64,000 bases of DNA from assembly GCA_018901755.1 (NCBI GenBank), contig JAHIDZ010000020.1, forward strand, positions 17,607 to 81,606, read 5' to 3'. Position numbers and translations under genes: made by a program. Each line of letters begins with the position of its first letter. Position 1 is the stretch's first letter. The notes under the pieces were generated by a model. It was given only the letters and a program-made list of their open reading frames with translations. It was not told the origin of the DNA and searched no databases. The DNA comes from Nanobdellota archaeon (GTDB taxonomy: Archaea; Aenigmatarchaeota; Aenigmatarchaeia; Aenigmatarchaeales; Aenigmatarchaeaceae). Of the stretch, positions 46,742 through 56,664 are shown one piece after another.

Positions 46742-47527
46742 ATGCAAAATCAGATGCTAGAAAGAACATTTATGCAACTCGGTATGAGTCCTTATGAAAC
46801 AAGGGCATATGTAGCTCTAGTTACAGAAGGCAGATTGAAAGCATCTGAGATCGGCAAGGTAGCAAAAATACCACAGAGCAAAATATATTCTGTATTAGAA
46901 CTTTTGTCTATGAAGGAACTGATTGAAACTTCTCCGGGGTTCCCAAAAGAGTATCGAGCTATTTCTCCTATGAATGCTGCAGAAAAACTTATTCTTGCAA
47001 AAGAAAAGAAAATAAATGAACTAAAAAAAGATGTTAAAGATTCTCTTTCAAAAATAAGCACATCAGTTCAAAAACCAACTATGAAAGAAGGCGAAATATG
47101 GACAGTATATGGAAAAGAGGCATTCCCAATAAAAGGATTAGAATTGCTAGAAAAGGCTAAAAAAAGTTTTATTCTTTGTACAATGCACTTTACGACGAAT
47201 CCAGACTTGGAAGCTGGATTTAAAAAAGCTATCAAAAGAGGGATAGACTGCAGAGTAATAGGAACTGTTGAAAAAAACACTGTAAATAATGTACGTGGAT
47301 ATATTAAGATGGGTTTCCAAGCTAAACATTTAAAACATGAATTTCCTAGATTTGCAATCATAGACAATAGATTTGTCATTTTTAGAATATCACGCCCAGA
47401 ATACGGCGTGTATACTTCTATCTGGATTGAAAGTGTTTCTCTAGCAAAGATTTTCACAGAACTATTTGAGAGACTGTGGATTGAAAGCAAAGATGTTGAA
47501 ACTCTCGTTAAACGATACAAAAAATAG
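46742..47527 (+). CDS. TrmB-family transcriptional regulator
   Basis: LGMSPYETRAYVALVTEGRLKASEIGKVAKIPQSKIYSVLELLSMKELIE. Confidence 0.9.
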   Translation: MQNQMLERTFMQLGMSPYETRAYVALVTEGRLKASEIGKVAKIPQSKIYSVLELLSMKELIETSPGFPKEYRAISPMNAAEKLILAKEKKINELKKDVKDSLSKISTSVQKPTMKEGEIWTVYGKEAFPIKGLELLEKAKKSFILCTMHFTTNPDLEAGFKKAIKRGIDCRVIGTVEKNTVNNVRGYIKMGFQAKHLKHEFPRFAIIDNRFVIFRISRPEYGVYTSIWIESVSLAKIFTELFERLWIESKDVETLVKRYKK

Positions 47528-47594
47528 CCTATATACTTACACCAGTGTGTTGGTAGTATAATACTTAAATACTTATTAGTAGTAATAATATATT

Positions 47595-48326
47595 ATGAGT
47601 AAACTTACAATACCGATTGAAAAACATTTAGCGTATCCAGTATTTGCACAAACTGCATACAACAATAGACACTTCGGTGAAACAAGAGAATTTGCATCAG
47701 CTTTTGTGACTGTATTTAGTGCAACATATGAACCAAATAATCTTCTTTTACCGAATGGCGGAAAGAATTATACTTCTGAACTGAAAACTCTTGGGGTTTT
47801 GAAGAAATCTTGGAAAGGATACGAAGTCACAGATAAGGGCAGAAAAGTTCTTGAAAAGGTCATACACTGGGGGGATTTAAGCTCGTGGACAAAAACAAAA
47901 GACATACTAACCGAAACACCAAATCCGACGAATATTGATGTTTTAACATATCTTAATGATAACGGATCTACCCGATTTGACAAATTAAAAAAGAATCTTT
48001 CAGAAATCTATTCAAAAAATAAGATTGTTGTGAAGATACCATTCTATAAAATGTTCGATAGTAAACCTAAAGATAACATTGTGGAAGCAGTTGAATATGG
48101 ATTTCATCGTTGGTATGTATCTGGGGATGGCAAATCGTTAGAGGATTTTCCGGATAAATATAAAATGATACCAAAAATAGAAGGAGAAAACAGCGAAAAT
48201 TATCACAATCGGATGGCAAGAACAATTCTTGCTCTCGATGACAAAAAAGAACTTGATATAACAAATTATGGAGTAAGAAAACTTAAACTTTTGCAAGAAA
48301 TTTCTGATATGGTACTAGAGTACTAA
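47595..48326 (+). CDS. hypothetical protein, winged-helix-like
   Basis: 243 aa ORF; LKTLGVLKKSWKGYEVTDKGRKVLEKV. Confidence 0.6.
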   Translation: MSKLTIPIEKHLAYPVFAQTAYNNRHFGETREFASAFVTVFSATYEPNNLLLPNGGKNYTSELKTLGVLKKSWKGYEVTDKGRKVLEKVIHWGDLSSWTKTKDILTETPNPTNIDVLTYLNDNGSTRFDKLKKNLSEIYSKNKIVVKIPFYKMFDSKPKDNIVEAVEYGFHRWYVSGDGKSLEDFPDKYKMIPKIEGENSENYHNRMARTILALDDKKELDITNYGVRKLKLLQEISDMVLEY

Positions 48327-48336
48327 AAAACTAATT

Positions 48337-48867
48337 CTACCCAAATCCACGCCCTCTTCCAAGACCACGAGAACTTTTACCCGAAGAAGTTAAACCTCTA
48401 AATACACGTCCGCGCTGATCACGTATCCATTTAATTTGTTTATCTTTAACAATGCAAGGATGCTGTGGATCTACTAAAATAACTTCAAACCAGAAAAATT
48501 TACCAGTTTCTGCAATATAATAACTATTAAGAACTTCTAAATTAATGAATTTTTTTGCAACTCTTCCTTCGGCAATATGTTGCTTATTCATTTCAGGTGT
48601 ATATTTTCTCATACCAGCTTTCAGAGGTTTTCGTCCACCTGCTGGTTTTTCTCTTTTACTTCCACCTTTTCCAATTCTAACTCTTACCATAACAAAGCCT
48701 TGTTTTGCTTTGTAACCAAGAGTATGCGCTCTATCTAATTTAGTAGGACGATCAATTTTAACAAACACAGGCTCTTTAGCCCAAGAAATAACTCTTTCTT
48801 TCATTAAAGCTGTATACTCTTCTGTATCATAAACATTTTTCATGTATTTGTAGTATCCCATTCTCAC
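48337..48867 (-). CDS. rpl15e: 50S ribosomal protein L15e
   Basis: RPTKLDRAHTLGYKAKQGFVMVRVRIGKGGSKREKPAGGRKPLKAG. Confidence 0.95.
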   Translation of the reverse strand: MRMGYYKYMKNVYDTEEYTALMKERVISWAKEPVFVKIDRPTKLDRAHTLGYKAKQGFVMVRVRIGKGGSKREKPAGGRKPLKAGMRKYTPEMNKQHIAEGRVAKKFINLEVLNSYYIAETGKFFWFEVILVDPQHPCIVKDKQIKWIRDQRGRVFRGLTSSGKSSRGLGRGRGFG

Positions 48868-48923
48868 ATCGCCTCATGGCTTCAAGTTGTTAATTTATAT
48901 ACAAAGAACCTTTATAAATTAAT

Positions 48924-49118
48924 ATGGTTAACATCGGAAAAGTATTTCTGGGAATAATAGTAGTATTGGCTGGAGTTTGGATGTTAGTACCAACAAGCGT
49001 ATGTGGAAACATATATTGTCCTGGACTTTGGAAAGAGCTTTGGTTCATATTAAAAGGAATTTTACCAATAACTCTGGTAGGTTTAGGTATAATTTTAATC
49101 TGGGTTGAATCAGAGTAA
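48924..49118 (+). CDS. small membrane protein
   Basis: Two hydrophobic helices. Confidence 0.5.
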   Translation: MVNIGKVFLGIIVVLAGVWMLVPTSVCGNIYCPGLWKELWFILKGILPITLVGLGIILIWVESE

Positions 49119-49151
49119 AGCTTATTAACAAACTAACAGACAAATAATTAT

Positions 49152-50525
49152 ATGAAGAAGCCAACTAAAAAAGAAATTGAAAAATCTTTAAAAAATTCTA
49201 TAATGGATGGCGTGACTGATTCTGCTAAAAATGGTATAACTGATAATTATAAAATACCGTTCGCATTGGCAATGGGTGCGAGCAATCAAATGATTGGTCT
49301 TCTCAGTGCTTTACCTGATTTATTTGGAATTATATTTCAAGCTTTCAGTAAACAAATAATTCAAAAATTTGGAAGCAAGAAAAAAGCCTGTAATTATAAT
49401 ATATTCATAAGCAGATTGTTTTGGATTCCAATGATACTCATACCGTTTTTATTTGAAAACGGGATTTGGTGGTTTTTACTTTTCTTATGCATACAAGGCA
49501 TATTCACACAAATATCTGCAACAGCTTGGTTTTCTTGGATAGCTGATATTGTCCCAAAGAACATACGTGGAAGATATTTTGGAAAAAGAAATATGTTATC
49601 AAACTTGGCAGCATTTCTTGCATCTCTATGGGCTGGTTGGATGCTTGGAATAATGAATAGTTTTTATGGATTTGCATTAATATTTGGGGTATCAATGATA
49701 TTTGGATTTCTATCAAATTACTATCTTAGTAAAATGATAGATACGCCAATAAAAACTCACCCAAAAATATCTTTTAGTTTCAATCATTTTATCCATGGTA
49801 TAAATCACCATAGCAACTATTCGAATTTTGTATTATTCAAAACTCTAATGGCATTTGCTATACAAATCTCATCGCCGTTCTGGATAGTTTATGTTCTAAA
49901 AGATATGAACATCGGATATGAATGGTATGCTATATCTCTAGCTGTTTATGTTTTAGCAGATACACTATCTCAAAGATACTGGGGACGCATGACAGATCGT
50001 TTTGGTGATAGAAAAATAATGTTTGTCTGCGCAGTATTAATACCATTTGGAGCACTAGCAATGCTTTTCGTAAACAACATACCAATACTTATGGTTGAAA
50101 GAATATTTAGTGCATTTGTGTTTGCAGGTTTCAGTATTGCCTCATTTAATTATCTTCTTAATGTATCGCCTGAAGAAGATAGTCCTACATTCATAGCAAA
50201 TTATAGATTCTTTGCAGGCATTGGTTCTTGTATAGGACCGATAGTAGGTGGTATTCTAGCAACAATATTAGTAACAACCCCATTCCTTACTCTATCAGCA
50301 TTGCAAACATTATTCTTAATTGCTTTTGCGCTTAGAATGGTTGTAGCATTAGCCATGATAAACAGAGTGCATTCTATTGGAAAAGGAAAGCATCTAAAAT
50401 TCAGAAATGTATTCATTAAAACTGCAATATTCTATCCTATACTTGCACTAAGACATGATATAGAATTCCTATCTCATAGCATTCATAAGTGGGAAGTTAA
50501 ATTTAAAAGCCAATTGACACACTAA
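49152..50525 (+). CDS. MFS transporter
   Basis: Multiple helices; RYWGRMTDRFGDRKIMFV loop. Confidence 0.85.
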   Translation: MKKPTKKEIEKSLKNSIMDGVTDSAKNGITDNYKIPFALAMGASNQMIGLLSALPDLFGIIFQAFSKQIIQKFGSKKKACNYNIFISRLFWIPMILIPFLFENGIWWFLLFLCIQGIFTQISATAWFSWIADIVPKNIRGRYFGKRNMLSNLAAFLASLWAGWMLGIMNSFYGFALIFGVSMIFGFLSNYYLSKMIDTPIKTHPKISFSFNHFIHGINHHSNYSNFVLFKTLMAFAIQISSPFWIVYVLKDMNIGYEWYAISLAVYVLADTLSQRYWGRMTDRFGDRKIMFVCAVLIPFGALAMLFVNNIPILMVERIFSAFVFAGFSIASFNYLLNVSPEEDSPTFIANYRFFAGIGSCIGPIVGGILATILVTTPFLTLSALQTLFLIAFALRMVVALAMINRVHSIGKGKHLKFRNVFIKTAIFYPILALRHDIEFLSHSIHKWEVKFKSQLTH

Positions 50526-50531
50526 TTAGTT

Positions 50532-50936
50532 ATGAAATATGCTATAATTGCACTGTTGTTAATTGTATTAGTTAGTGGATGTATACAAACAACATTTAAT
50601 ACAAATGTAGAAACAAACATAAACACAAATTCTACGCAGATAACTGATAATACTACAACAGAACCTATTGTTGAAGAACCTGAAGAACTTATAGCAAATG
50701 TTGAATTATCTGATTATAATTACATACCAACCGAATTAACGGTTAAGGTCGGAACAACTGTTATATGGACAAATGTAGATACCACATTCCATACAGTAAG
50801 TTCTGCAAATTTGAAAAGAACTTCAGGAATACTACAACCTGGTGAATCGTGGAATTATACGTTTGACACACTTGGAAAATTAAATTACTATTGTGCAATA
50901 CACTTTGAAAAAGGAGCAATAATAGTAACAGAATAA
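50532..50936 (+). CDS. cupredoxin-domain lipoprotein
   Basis: VSGCIQ lipobox; NYIPTELTVKVGTTVIWTNVDTTFHTVSS...LNYYCAIHFEKGAIIV. Confidence 0.85.
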   Translation: MKYAIIALLLIVLVSGCIQTTFNTNVETNINTNSTQITDNTTTEPIVEEPEELIANVELSDYNYIPTELTVKVGTTVIWTNVDTTFHTVSSANLKRTSGILQPGESWNYTFDTLGKLNYYCAIHFEKGAIIVTE

Positions 50937-51200
50937 TTATCTTCTATGAACTTTTTTAACAACTATGGTATAGAATATTTCAAATAACACTATAGCCAAT
51001 AAACCAATTTGGAACCAGAAAAAAATAGCATCGTTTATCTGATATGAATATATTGCTAAACAAGAAGTTGCAACTAAATAAATTATAGCAAATTTAAGAT
51101 CAATTAAAGACTTATGTTTTCTTACAGATTCTTCAGCTTCAACGGCCCAGGCAACTAATATCAATAATACTCCTATTATACCTATTATCACGACTTTCAC
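50937..51200 (-). CDS. membrane protein
   Basis: Hydrophobic segments. Confidence 0.5.
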   Translation of the reverse strand: MKVVIIGIIGVLLILVAWAVEAEESVRKHKSLIDLKFAIIYLVATSCLAIYSYQINDAIFFWFQIGLLAIVLFEIFYTIVVKKVHRR

Positions 51201-51217
51201 CTAAACTTTATATTCGT

Positions 51218-51745
51218 TTGCTCCTAATATATCTTATGCAATCTTCAATCTGTGAAATGTGTTTGAATTCTGACGCACTATGCAGCATATGTAAAAGTAA
51301 ACTTGAAAGAGGAGAAACAAATCAAATTGAAATAAATATTTCTAGATTCATTAATGAATTAAGTCGAAAAGTAAGAAGTTTAGAAAATGTAAAAATAGAA
51401 AAAGCAATTGAATCTGGCACAATAGTTATAGTAACTGCTAAAGGAGATGCTGGAAAAATGGTAGGAAAAGGTGGAACAATAGTTAAAGCGCTGGCTAAAA
51501 AATTCGGAAAACCTATAAAAATAATTGAAAAAACCGAAGTTATGAGAGATTTCATGCAAAGCCTTATCTCACCAGCAATGATAACTGGTGTAAATATTAT
51601 CTATACTCCAGATGGAGAAATATACAAACTAAGAATATCATCAGAACATAAGAAAAACATGACAATAGAAAAAGAAGATATCATGAAGATAGGGTCTTCT
51701 GTATTCGATAAAAAGATAGAAATCATATTTGAAAACCAATTCTAA
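51218..51745 (+). CDS. NusA-like KH-domain protein
   Basis: CEMCLNSDALCSICKSKL zinc-like N-terminus; GKMVGKGGTIVKALAKKFGKPIKIIE KH motif. Confidence 0.75.
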   Translation: MLLIYLMQSSICEMCLNSDALCSICKSKLERGETNQIEINISRFINELSRKVRSLENVKIEKAIESGTIVIVTAKGDAGKMVGKGGTIVKALAKKFGKPIKIIEKTEVMRDFMQSLISPAMITGVNIIYTPDGEIYKLRISSEHKKNMTIEKEDIMKIGSSVFDKKIEIIFENQF

Positions 51746-51782
51746 TAATTAGCTTTTTATTGCTTGAATCCAATTCTAACTT

Positions 51783-53531
51783 ATGCGAATCGCAGGCGTT
51801 AATAAAAAAACTTGCAAATCAAATAAATGTACTCTTGAGTGTATTAATGTATGCCCAATAAATAGAACAGGTAAAAAATGTGTGCTTCTTGGCGATGATA
51901 AATTTGCTAAGATAGATGAAGAATTATGTATTGGATGTGGGATATGCCAGAAGAAATGTCCATATAAATCTATTCAAATTGTAAACACCCCAGAACAACT
52001 AAAAGAAATTCCAATGCACAGATTCGGTAAAAATGACTTTGTATTATTTAGATTACCTTTTCCAGTTAAAGGAGAAGTTATCGGTTTACTTGGACCAAAC
52101 GGTGTTGGTAAAACAACTGCTCTAAATATTTTATCTGGTAATTTAAAACCTAACCTTGGAAAAGATGAAGGTAATCTTAAAGAAGTTTTAAAATTATTCC
52201 GAGGCACAGAATTACAAAAACATTTAGAAATGTTAATGAAAGGAGAAATCAAATCCATAATAAAACCACAACAAATAGACGTAATGTCTAAAATTGATCT
52301 TACTGCTAATGAATTGCTTAACAAATATAATGAACGAGGAAATAAAGATGAACTTGTAAAAAAACTTACACTTAATGCTTGCCTAGATAGAAAACTTTCC
52401 CAGCTTTCCGGTGGTGAGCTACAACGAGTTGCCATTGCTGTTGCTGCTGAACAAAAAGCTGATATTTATTATATTGACGAACCAAGTTCTTTTCTGGATG
52501 TCTTTCAAAGACTGGAAGTAGCTAAATTAATAAGAGAACTTGCAAAAGATTCAGCTGTATTAGTTGTAGAACATGATCTTGCTACATTAGATTTCATTGC
52601 AGATAGAATTCATGTATTTTATGGTACTCCGGGTGTATATGGTATAGTTTCAAAACCATATTCAACTAAAAACGGAATCAATGCATTCTTAGATGGTTAT
52701 ATTAGAGAAGACAATGTGCGAATCAGAGAAGAGGCAATTGACTTTTCTGTTGCTAAAAGTGCAGCAGACCATGATAAAGAAATATATTTAGAATGGTCTG
52801 ACATTAAAAAGAAATTAGGTTCTTTCTCATTAACTGTAGACGCTGGATGTGTTCATAAATCTGAAATACTTGGTATCTTCGGTGCTAATGCTCTTGGTAA
52901 AACTACCTTTGCAAAAATACTAGCGGGTGAAATAAAACCAGATACTGGTGAAATGACTAAACAAGCTAAAATATCTTACAAACCACAATATATATCATCT
53001 GATTTCAAAGGAACTGTCTCAGACTTACTAAGCACGACAGCTGATGTTTATTCAGAAGAATACAAATATGATATAATCAAGCCACTTTCTCTGGAAAGAC
53101 TTATGGAAAATGATGTAAAAACACTTTCAGGCGGAGAATTGCAACGAATTGCTATTGCTTTATGTCTATCTAAAAAAGCTGATATCTATCTACTTGACGA
53201 GCCGTCAGCGTTCTTAGATTCAGAGCAAAGATTAGAAATAGGTAAAATGCTTAGAAAATTCTGTGAAAGACGCGAATGTGCTGCAATGGTAATAGATCAC
53301 GATTTATTGTTCTTAAGTTACCTATCAGATAGAGCATTGCTATATCTTGGAGAAACTGGAATAAGCGGCTATGCTACACAGAAAGAACTAAAAGAAGCAT
53401 TTAATGAATTTTTGAAAAAGGTAGATATAACGTTTAGAAAAGACCCTGAAAATGCAAGACCTAGAGCCAATAAACCAGGTTCACAGAAAGACCAAGAGCA
53501 GAAAACATCAAATATATACTTCCATGTCTGA
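51783..53531 (+). CDS. abce1: ABCE1/Rli1 ribosome recycling ATPase
   Basis: Fe-S N-terminus CIGCGICQKKCPYKSI; two ABC cassettes GPNGVGKTTALNIL / GANALGKTTFAKIL, LSGGELQRVAIAVA / LSGGELQRIAIALC. Confidence 0.97.
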   Translation: MRIAGVNKKTCKSNKCTLECINVCPINRTGKKCVLLGDDKFAKIDEELCIGCGICQKKCPYKSIQIVNTPEQLKEIPMHRFGKNDFVLFRLPFPVKGEVIGLLGPNGVGKTTALNILSGNLKPNLGKDEGNLKEVLKLFRGTELQKHLEMLMKGEIKSIIKPQQIDVMSKIDLTANELLNKYNERGNKDELVKKLTLNACLDRKLSQLSGGELQRVAIAVAAEQKADIYYIDEPSSFLDVFQRLEVAKLIRELAKDSAVLVVEHDLATLDFIADRIHVFYGTPGVYGIVSKPYSTKNGINAFLDGYIREDNVRIREEAIDFSVAKSAADHDKEIYLEWSDIKKKLGSFSLTVDAGCVHKSEILGIFGANALGKTTFAKILAGEIKPDTGEMTKQAKISYKPQYISSDFKGTVSDLLSTTADVYSEEYKYDIIKPLSLERLMENDVKTLSGGELQRIAIALCLSKKADIYLLDEPSAFLDSEQRLEIGKMLRKFCERRECAAMVIDHDLLFLSYLSDRALLYLGETGISGYATQKELKEAFNEFLKKVDITFRKDPENARPRANKPGSQKDQEQKTSNIYFHV

Positions 53532-53581
53532 TAAATTATTATTTAAATATTACCACAACCAATTAGTTATCTAGTGATTGT

Positions 53582-54733
53582 ATGAACGTAAACGACATAA
53601 TGTCAAAAAATGTCATTTCTTTGTCTTCAAACAATACTGTTCAGGATTTAATCTCTCTAGTTGAAAAAAATCATATACACGAAGTTTTCATTATAGATAA
53701 CGGTAAATTAACTGGTGTAATTAGCGCAAAAATATTAACGCAGAGTTCTATAGCTGATCCATCAAAAACAAAATTAAAATCACTTGTTGGTTCCCATTCG
53801 CCAAAATTAGATCCAACTCAAGAAATAGATGAAGCAGCTGCATATATTCTTAAAACTGGATTGCGTGCTCTGCCAGTAGTAGATAAAAATAAAGTAATTG
53901 GTGTATTATCTCTTCATGATATTGTAAATGAATTTTCTAAATCGAAGGCATTCAGACAAACTAAAGTTCCTGTCGTAATGTCTAAATCAATAACATTAAC
54001 TGATCAAGACGATTTGGGTAAAGCACGAGTTGTCATGAGAGAACATAATATTTCAAGAATTCCGATAACAGACAGTGGTGGTAAACTAATCGGTGACCTA
54101 TCTGTATTTGACATGCTTAAATCAATAAAAACAAAATATAAAATAAATCAATATTCAATGGTCGGGGAAATGGACAAAATGATGCAATTCCCTATAACAA
54201 CTATAATGAATACAAAACCTATAACATCTGACCCAACAGCAACGCTAACTGACATTGCAAATCTTATGGAAAAATACCAAACATCTGGAGTAATAATAAC
54301 AGAAGGAAAAATTCCTAAAGGTGTAATTGTACTTAAAGATCTTCTTGGATTCTATGTTAGTGGATTGAAAAAAGAAGGAGTATACTATCAGATTATTGGA
54401 ATAGATGATGAAGATGAATTTGTGTTAGACACAGTAGATAGAATGATTAAAGATACAATAGTTAAAATATCTACTGGAAATAAAATAACATTCCTATTTT
54501 TCCATGTTAAAAAACATGATACTGGAATTAAAAGTAGAGTAAAATATTCTGTACGAATTAAAATGAGAACAACAAAAGATATGTTTAGCAGCAACGCCTT
54601 CGCTTGGGATTTGAGAATGGCTACAAACCAGGCACTTGATAATTTAGAAAGAGCTGTGTTCAAAACAAAAGCAATAAACAGAGAGCAACGAAATGATTAT
54701 AGTAGAAAAGCCAAAAAAATGCTTAGAGGATAA
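53582..54733 (+). CDS. protein with four CBS domains and a C-terminal domain resembling ribosome hibernation (HPF-like) folds
   Basis: MSKNVISLSSNNTVQDLISL..., VMSKSITLTDQDDLGKARVVM..., IMNTKPITSDPTATLTDIANLM... Confidence 0.8.
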   Translation: MNVNDIMSKNVISLSSNNTVQDLISLVEKNHIHEVFIIDNGKLTGVISAKILTQSSIADPSKTKLKSLVGSHSPKLDPTQEIDEAAAYILKTGLRALPVVDKNKVIGVLSLHDIVNEFSKSKAFRQTKVPVVMSKSITLTDQDDLGKARVVMREHNISRIPITDSGGKLIGDLSVFDMLKSIKTKYKINQYSMVGEMDKMMQFPITTIMNTKPITSDPTATLTDIANLMEKYQTSGVIITEGKIPKGVIVLKDLLGFYVSGLKKEGVYYQIIGIDDEDEFVLDTVDRMIKDTIVKISTGNKITFLFFHVKKHDTGIKSRVKYSVRIKMRTTKDMFSSNAFAWDLRMATNQALDNLERAVFKTKAINREQRNDYSRKAKKMLRG

Positions 54734-54736
54734 AAT

Positions 54737-55762
54737 ATGCAAAGAAAATTAAGATGGAATGAAAAAGAAATAGATACAATCAAAAAATATTATGGAAAAA
54801 AGAAGGTTACTGAATTATCTAAGTTAATAAACAGAAGCAAAGAATCTATTGAAACCAAAGCTTTTAGATTAGACTTAAAATCAGATTTAACGCCTCTTAA
54901 AGAAATAAATTTAGAACTTAATGAAAACTTAGCATACATAATTGGAGTTGTTGCTGGAGATGGTTCTATAACATATTATAAAGATAAATTTGGAACAGAA
55001 CATTTTTGCGTAATTCTTTATGTTAAGGATAAAGATTTTAGGGATAATTTTGTTCGCAGTATAGAAAAGATTGGCGGTCATTGCACAGTATGTAAAAATA
55101 AAAGAAATATCTATCAAGCATCAATATCTTCAAGAAGCTTATACAAGTTTATAGAAAACTTTGAATTGGAAAATATTAAAAATTTAAATGATAAAATCAA
55201 ATGTGCATTCTTAAGAGGACTTTATGATGCAGAAGGGCATATAACAAAAAACAAGGGCACAATTAATTCTGTAGTGATCGGATTCACAAACAAAAATAAG
55301 AAAATCATACGTCTAGTAAAAGATATCTTAGTATCAATTGAAATTAGCTATAAAGAGTATGCAATAACAGGTTCGAGTTTCAATCCGATTGGCAAATATT
55401 GGTGTTTGAAAATTTTAAGAAAAACAGACGTTATGAAATATTATAAAATGATTGGATTCTCAATCCAAAGAAAACAAGAAAAACTTGAGAACTTTGTTGA
55501 AAAAGAAGAATTTTTAGATATTGTTAAATCTACGCAAGGTTTAATAAGATACAAATCAATTAACAATTGTTACTGGCATGGAGGAGAAGACCTTAACAAA
55601 GTTATTAAACTGAGAACCGAAGGAAAAACTTATAATGATATTCATAAATTAACAAATATCCCTGAAGGAACGCTTTCAAAATGGTTAAGAAACGAAAGAA
55701 GACCCTTCAGAGTTTTTGTTGAACAGAATAAAAATGGTGGTCAAAATTCAAACCCAATGTGA
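54737..55762 (+). CDS. free-standing LAGLIDADG homing endonuclease-like protein (HEG5)
   Basis: LAYIIGVVAGDGSITYYK and CAFLRGLYDAEGHIT motifs; N-terminal SANT-like HTH. Confidence 0.92.
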   Translation: MQRKLRWNEKEIDTIKKYYGKKKVTELSKLINRSKESIETKAFRLDLKSDLTPLKEINLELNENLAYIIGVVAGDGSITYYKDKFGTEHFCVILYVKDKDFRDNFVRSIEKIGGHCTVCKNKRNIYQASISSRSLYKFIENFELENIKNLNDKIKCAFLRGLYDAEGHITKNKGTINSVVIGFTNKNKKIIRLVKDILVSIEISYKEYAITGSSFNPIGKYWCLKILRKTDVMKYYKMIGFSIQRKQEKLENFVEKEEFLDIVKSTQGLIRYKSINNCYWHGGEDLNKVIKLRTEGKTYNDIHKLTNIPEGTLSKWLRNERRPFRVFVEQNKNGGQNSNPM

Positions 55763-55877
55763 TTCCTGTAAGAAAAAAGTAAAAGATGTAGGCAGATTAA
55801 GTAACATAAAATATAAAGGTATTTCTCAGAAACTTTGTAAAAAATGTAAAGACAAATTAAAGAAAAGATTCAGGTAA
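55734..55877 (+). CDS. small zinc-ribbon protein
   Basis: MVVKIQTQCDSCKKKVKDVGRLSNIKYKGISQKLCKKCKDKLKKRFR: two CxxC pairs; overlaps the 3' end of HEG5. Confidence 0.6.
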   Translation: MVVKIQTQCDSCKKKVKDVGRLSNIKYKGISQKLCKKCKDKLKKRFR

Positions 55878-55944
55878 CGGTTGCGGAACGGTTTCTTAAG
55901 CTCCTTTATACCACTTCTTAGACTAGTATATCTTAGGTGATTAA

Positions 55945-56592
55945 ATGAAAAAAATACTAGCAGTATTGATTAGTTTGCTTGTATTCGCTGCACCAGTAAT
56001 GGCCGCAGTCGAAATCGAAAATTCAATACCTGACCCAGGAATATTACCTGACAGCTCATTATATGGACTGAAAAGAGGTTTTGAAAATTTCGAAGGTATA
56101 TTCAAATTCAGTGAAGCAGCACGAGCAGAATTTCAAGTAAGACTTGCTGAAAAAAGAATGTCTGAAGCAAATGCAATGGTTGGAAAAGGAAATCAAGAAA
56201 AAGCTCAAGAGATGATGCAAGAATATAATACAAATATGGAAAGAGCAAACCAAGAAATAGAAAATGCTATTGCAAACGGAAAAAACGTAACTGATGTTGT
56301 TGCAAGAATGACTCAGAAAAGAGAAAGCCACATGGCTGTATTGCAAAGAGTTTATGACAATGCACCTGAAGCAGCAAAAGCTGGTCTTTCAAACGCAATT
56401 CAGAATGCAAAACAATCAACAGAAAGAATTATGGAACATATAGAAGAAAGAGTCGCAATTGCAAATCAGAGTCAGACTCAAACACAAAACCAAGTTGATG
56501 ATGGAACTGGCGAACAAGAAATGCACACAGAACAGAATGAAGGAAATGATACACAAAACCAGGGACAAAATCAAAATCAAGCAAATAAGTAA
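55945..56592 (+). CDS. secreted protein, DUF5667-like
   Basis: Signal peptide; DSSLYGLKRGFENFEGIFKFSEAARAEFQVRLAEKRMSEANAM; Gln/Asn-rich tail. Confidence 0.75.
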   Translation: MKKILAVLISLLVFAAPVMAAVEIENSIPDPGILPDSSLYGLKRGFENFEGIFKFSEAARAEFQVRLAEKRMSEANAMVGKGNQEKAQEMMQEYNTNMERANQEIENAIANGKNVTDVVARMTQKRESHMAVLQRVYDNAPEAAKAGLSNAIQNAKQSTERIMEHIEERVAIANQSQTQTQNQVDDGTGEQEMHTEQNEGNDTQNQGQNQNQANK

Positions 56593-56664
56593 ATCTAAAA
56601 TCATATATTTTAAGTTGGAGGCGTTATCCTCCATCTTTTTATTATTCAAAAATAGGTTATATTT

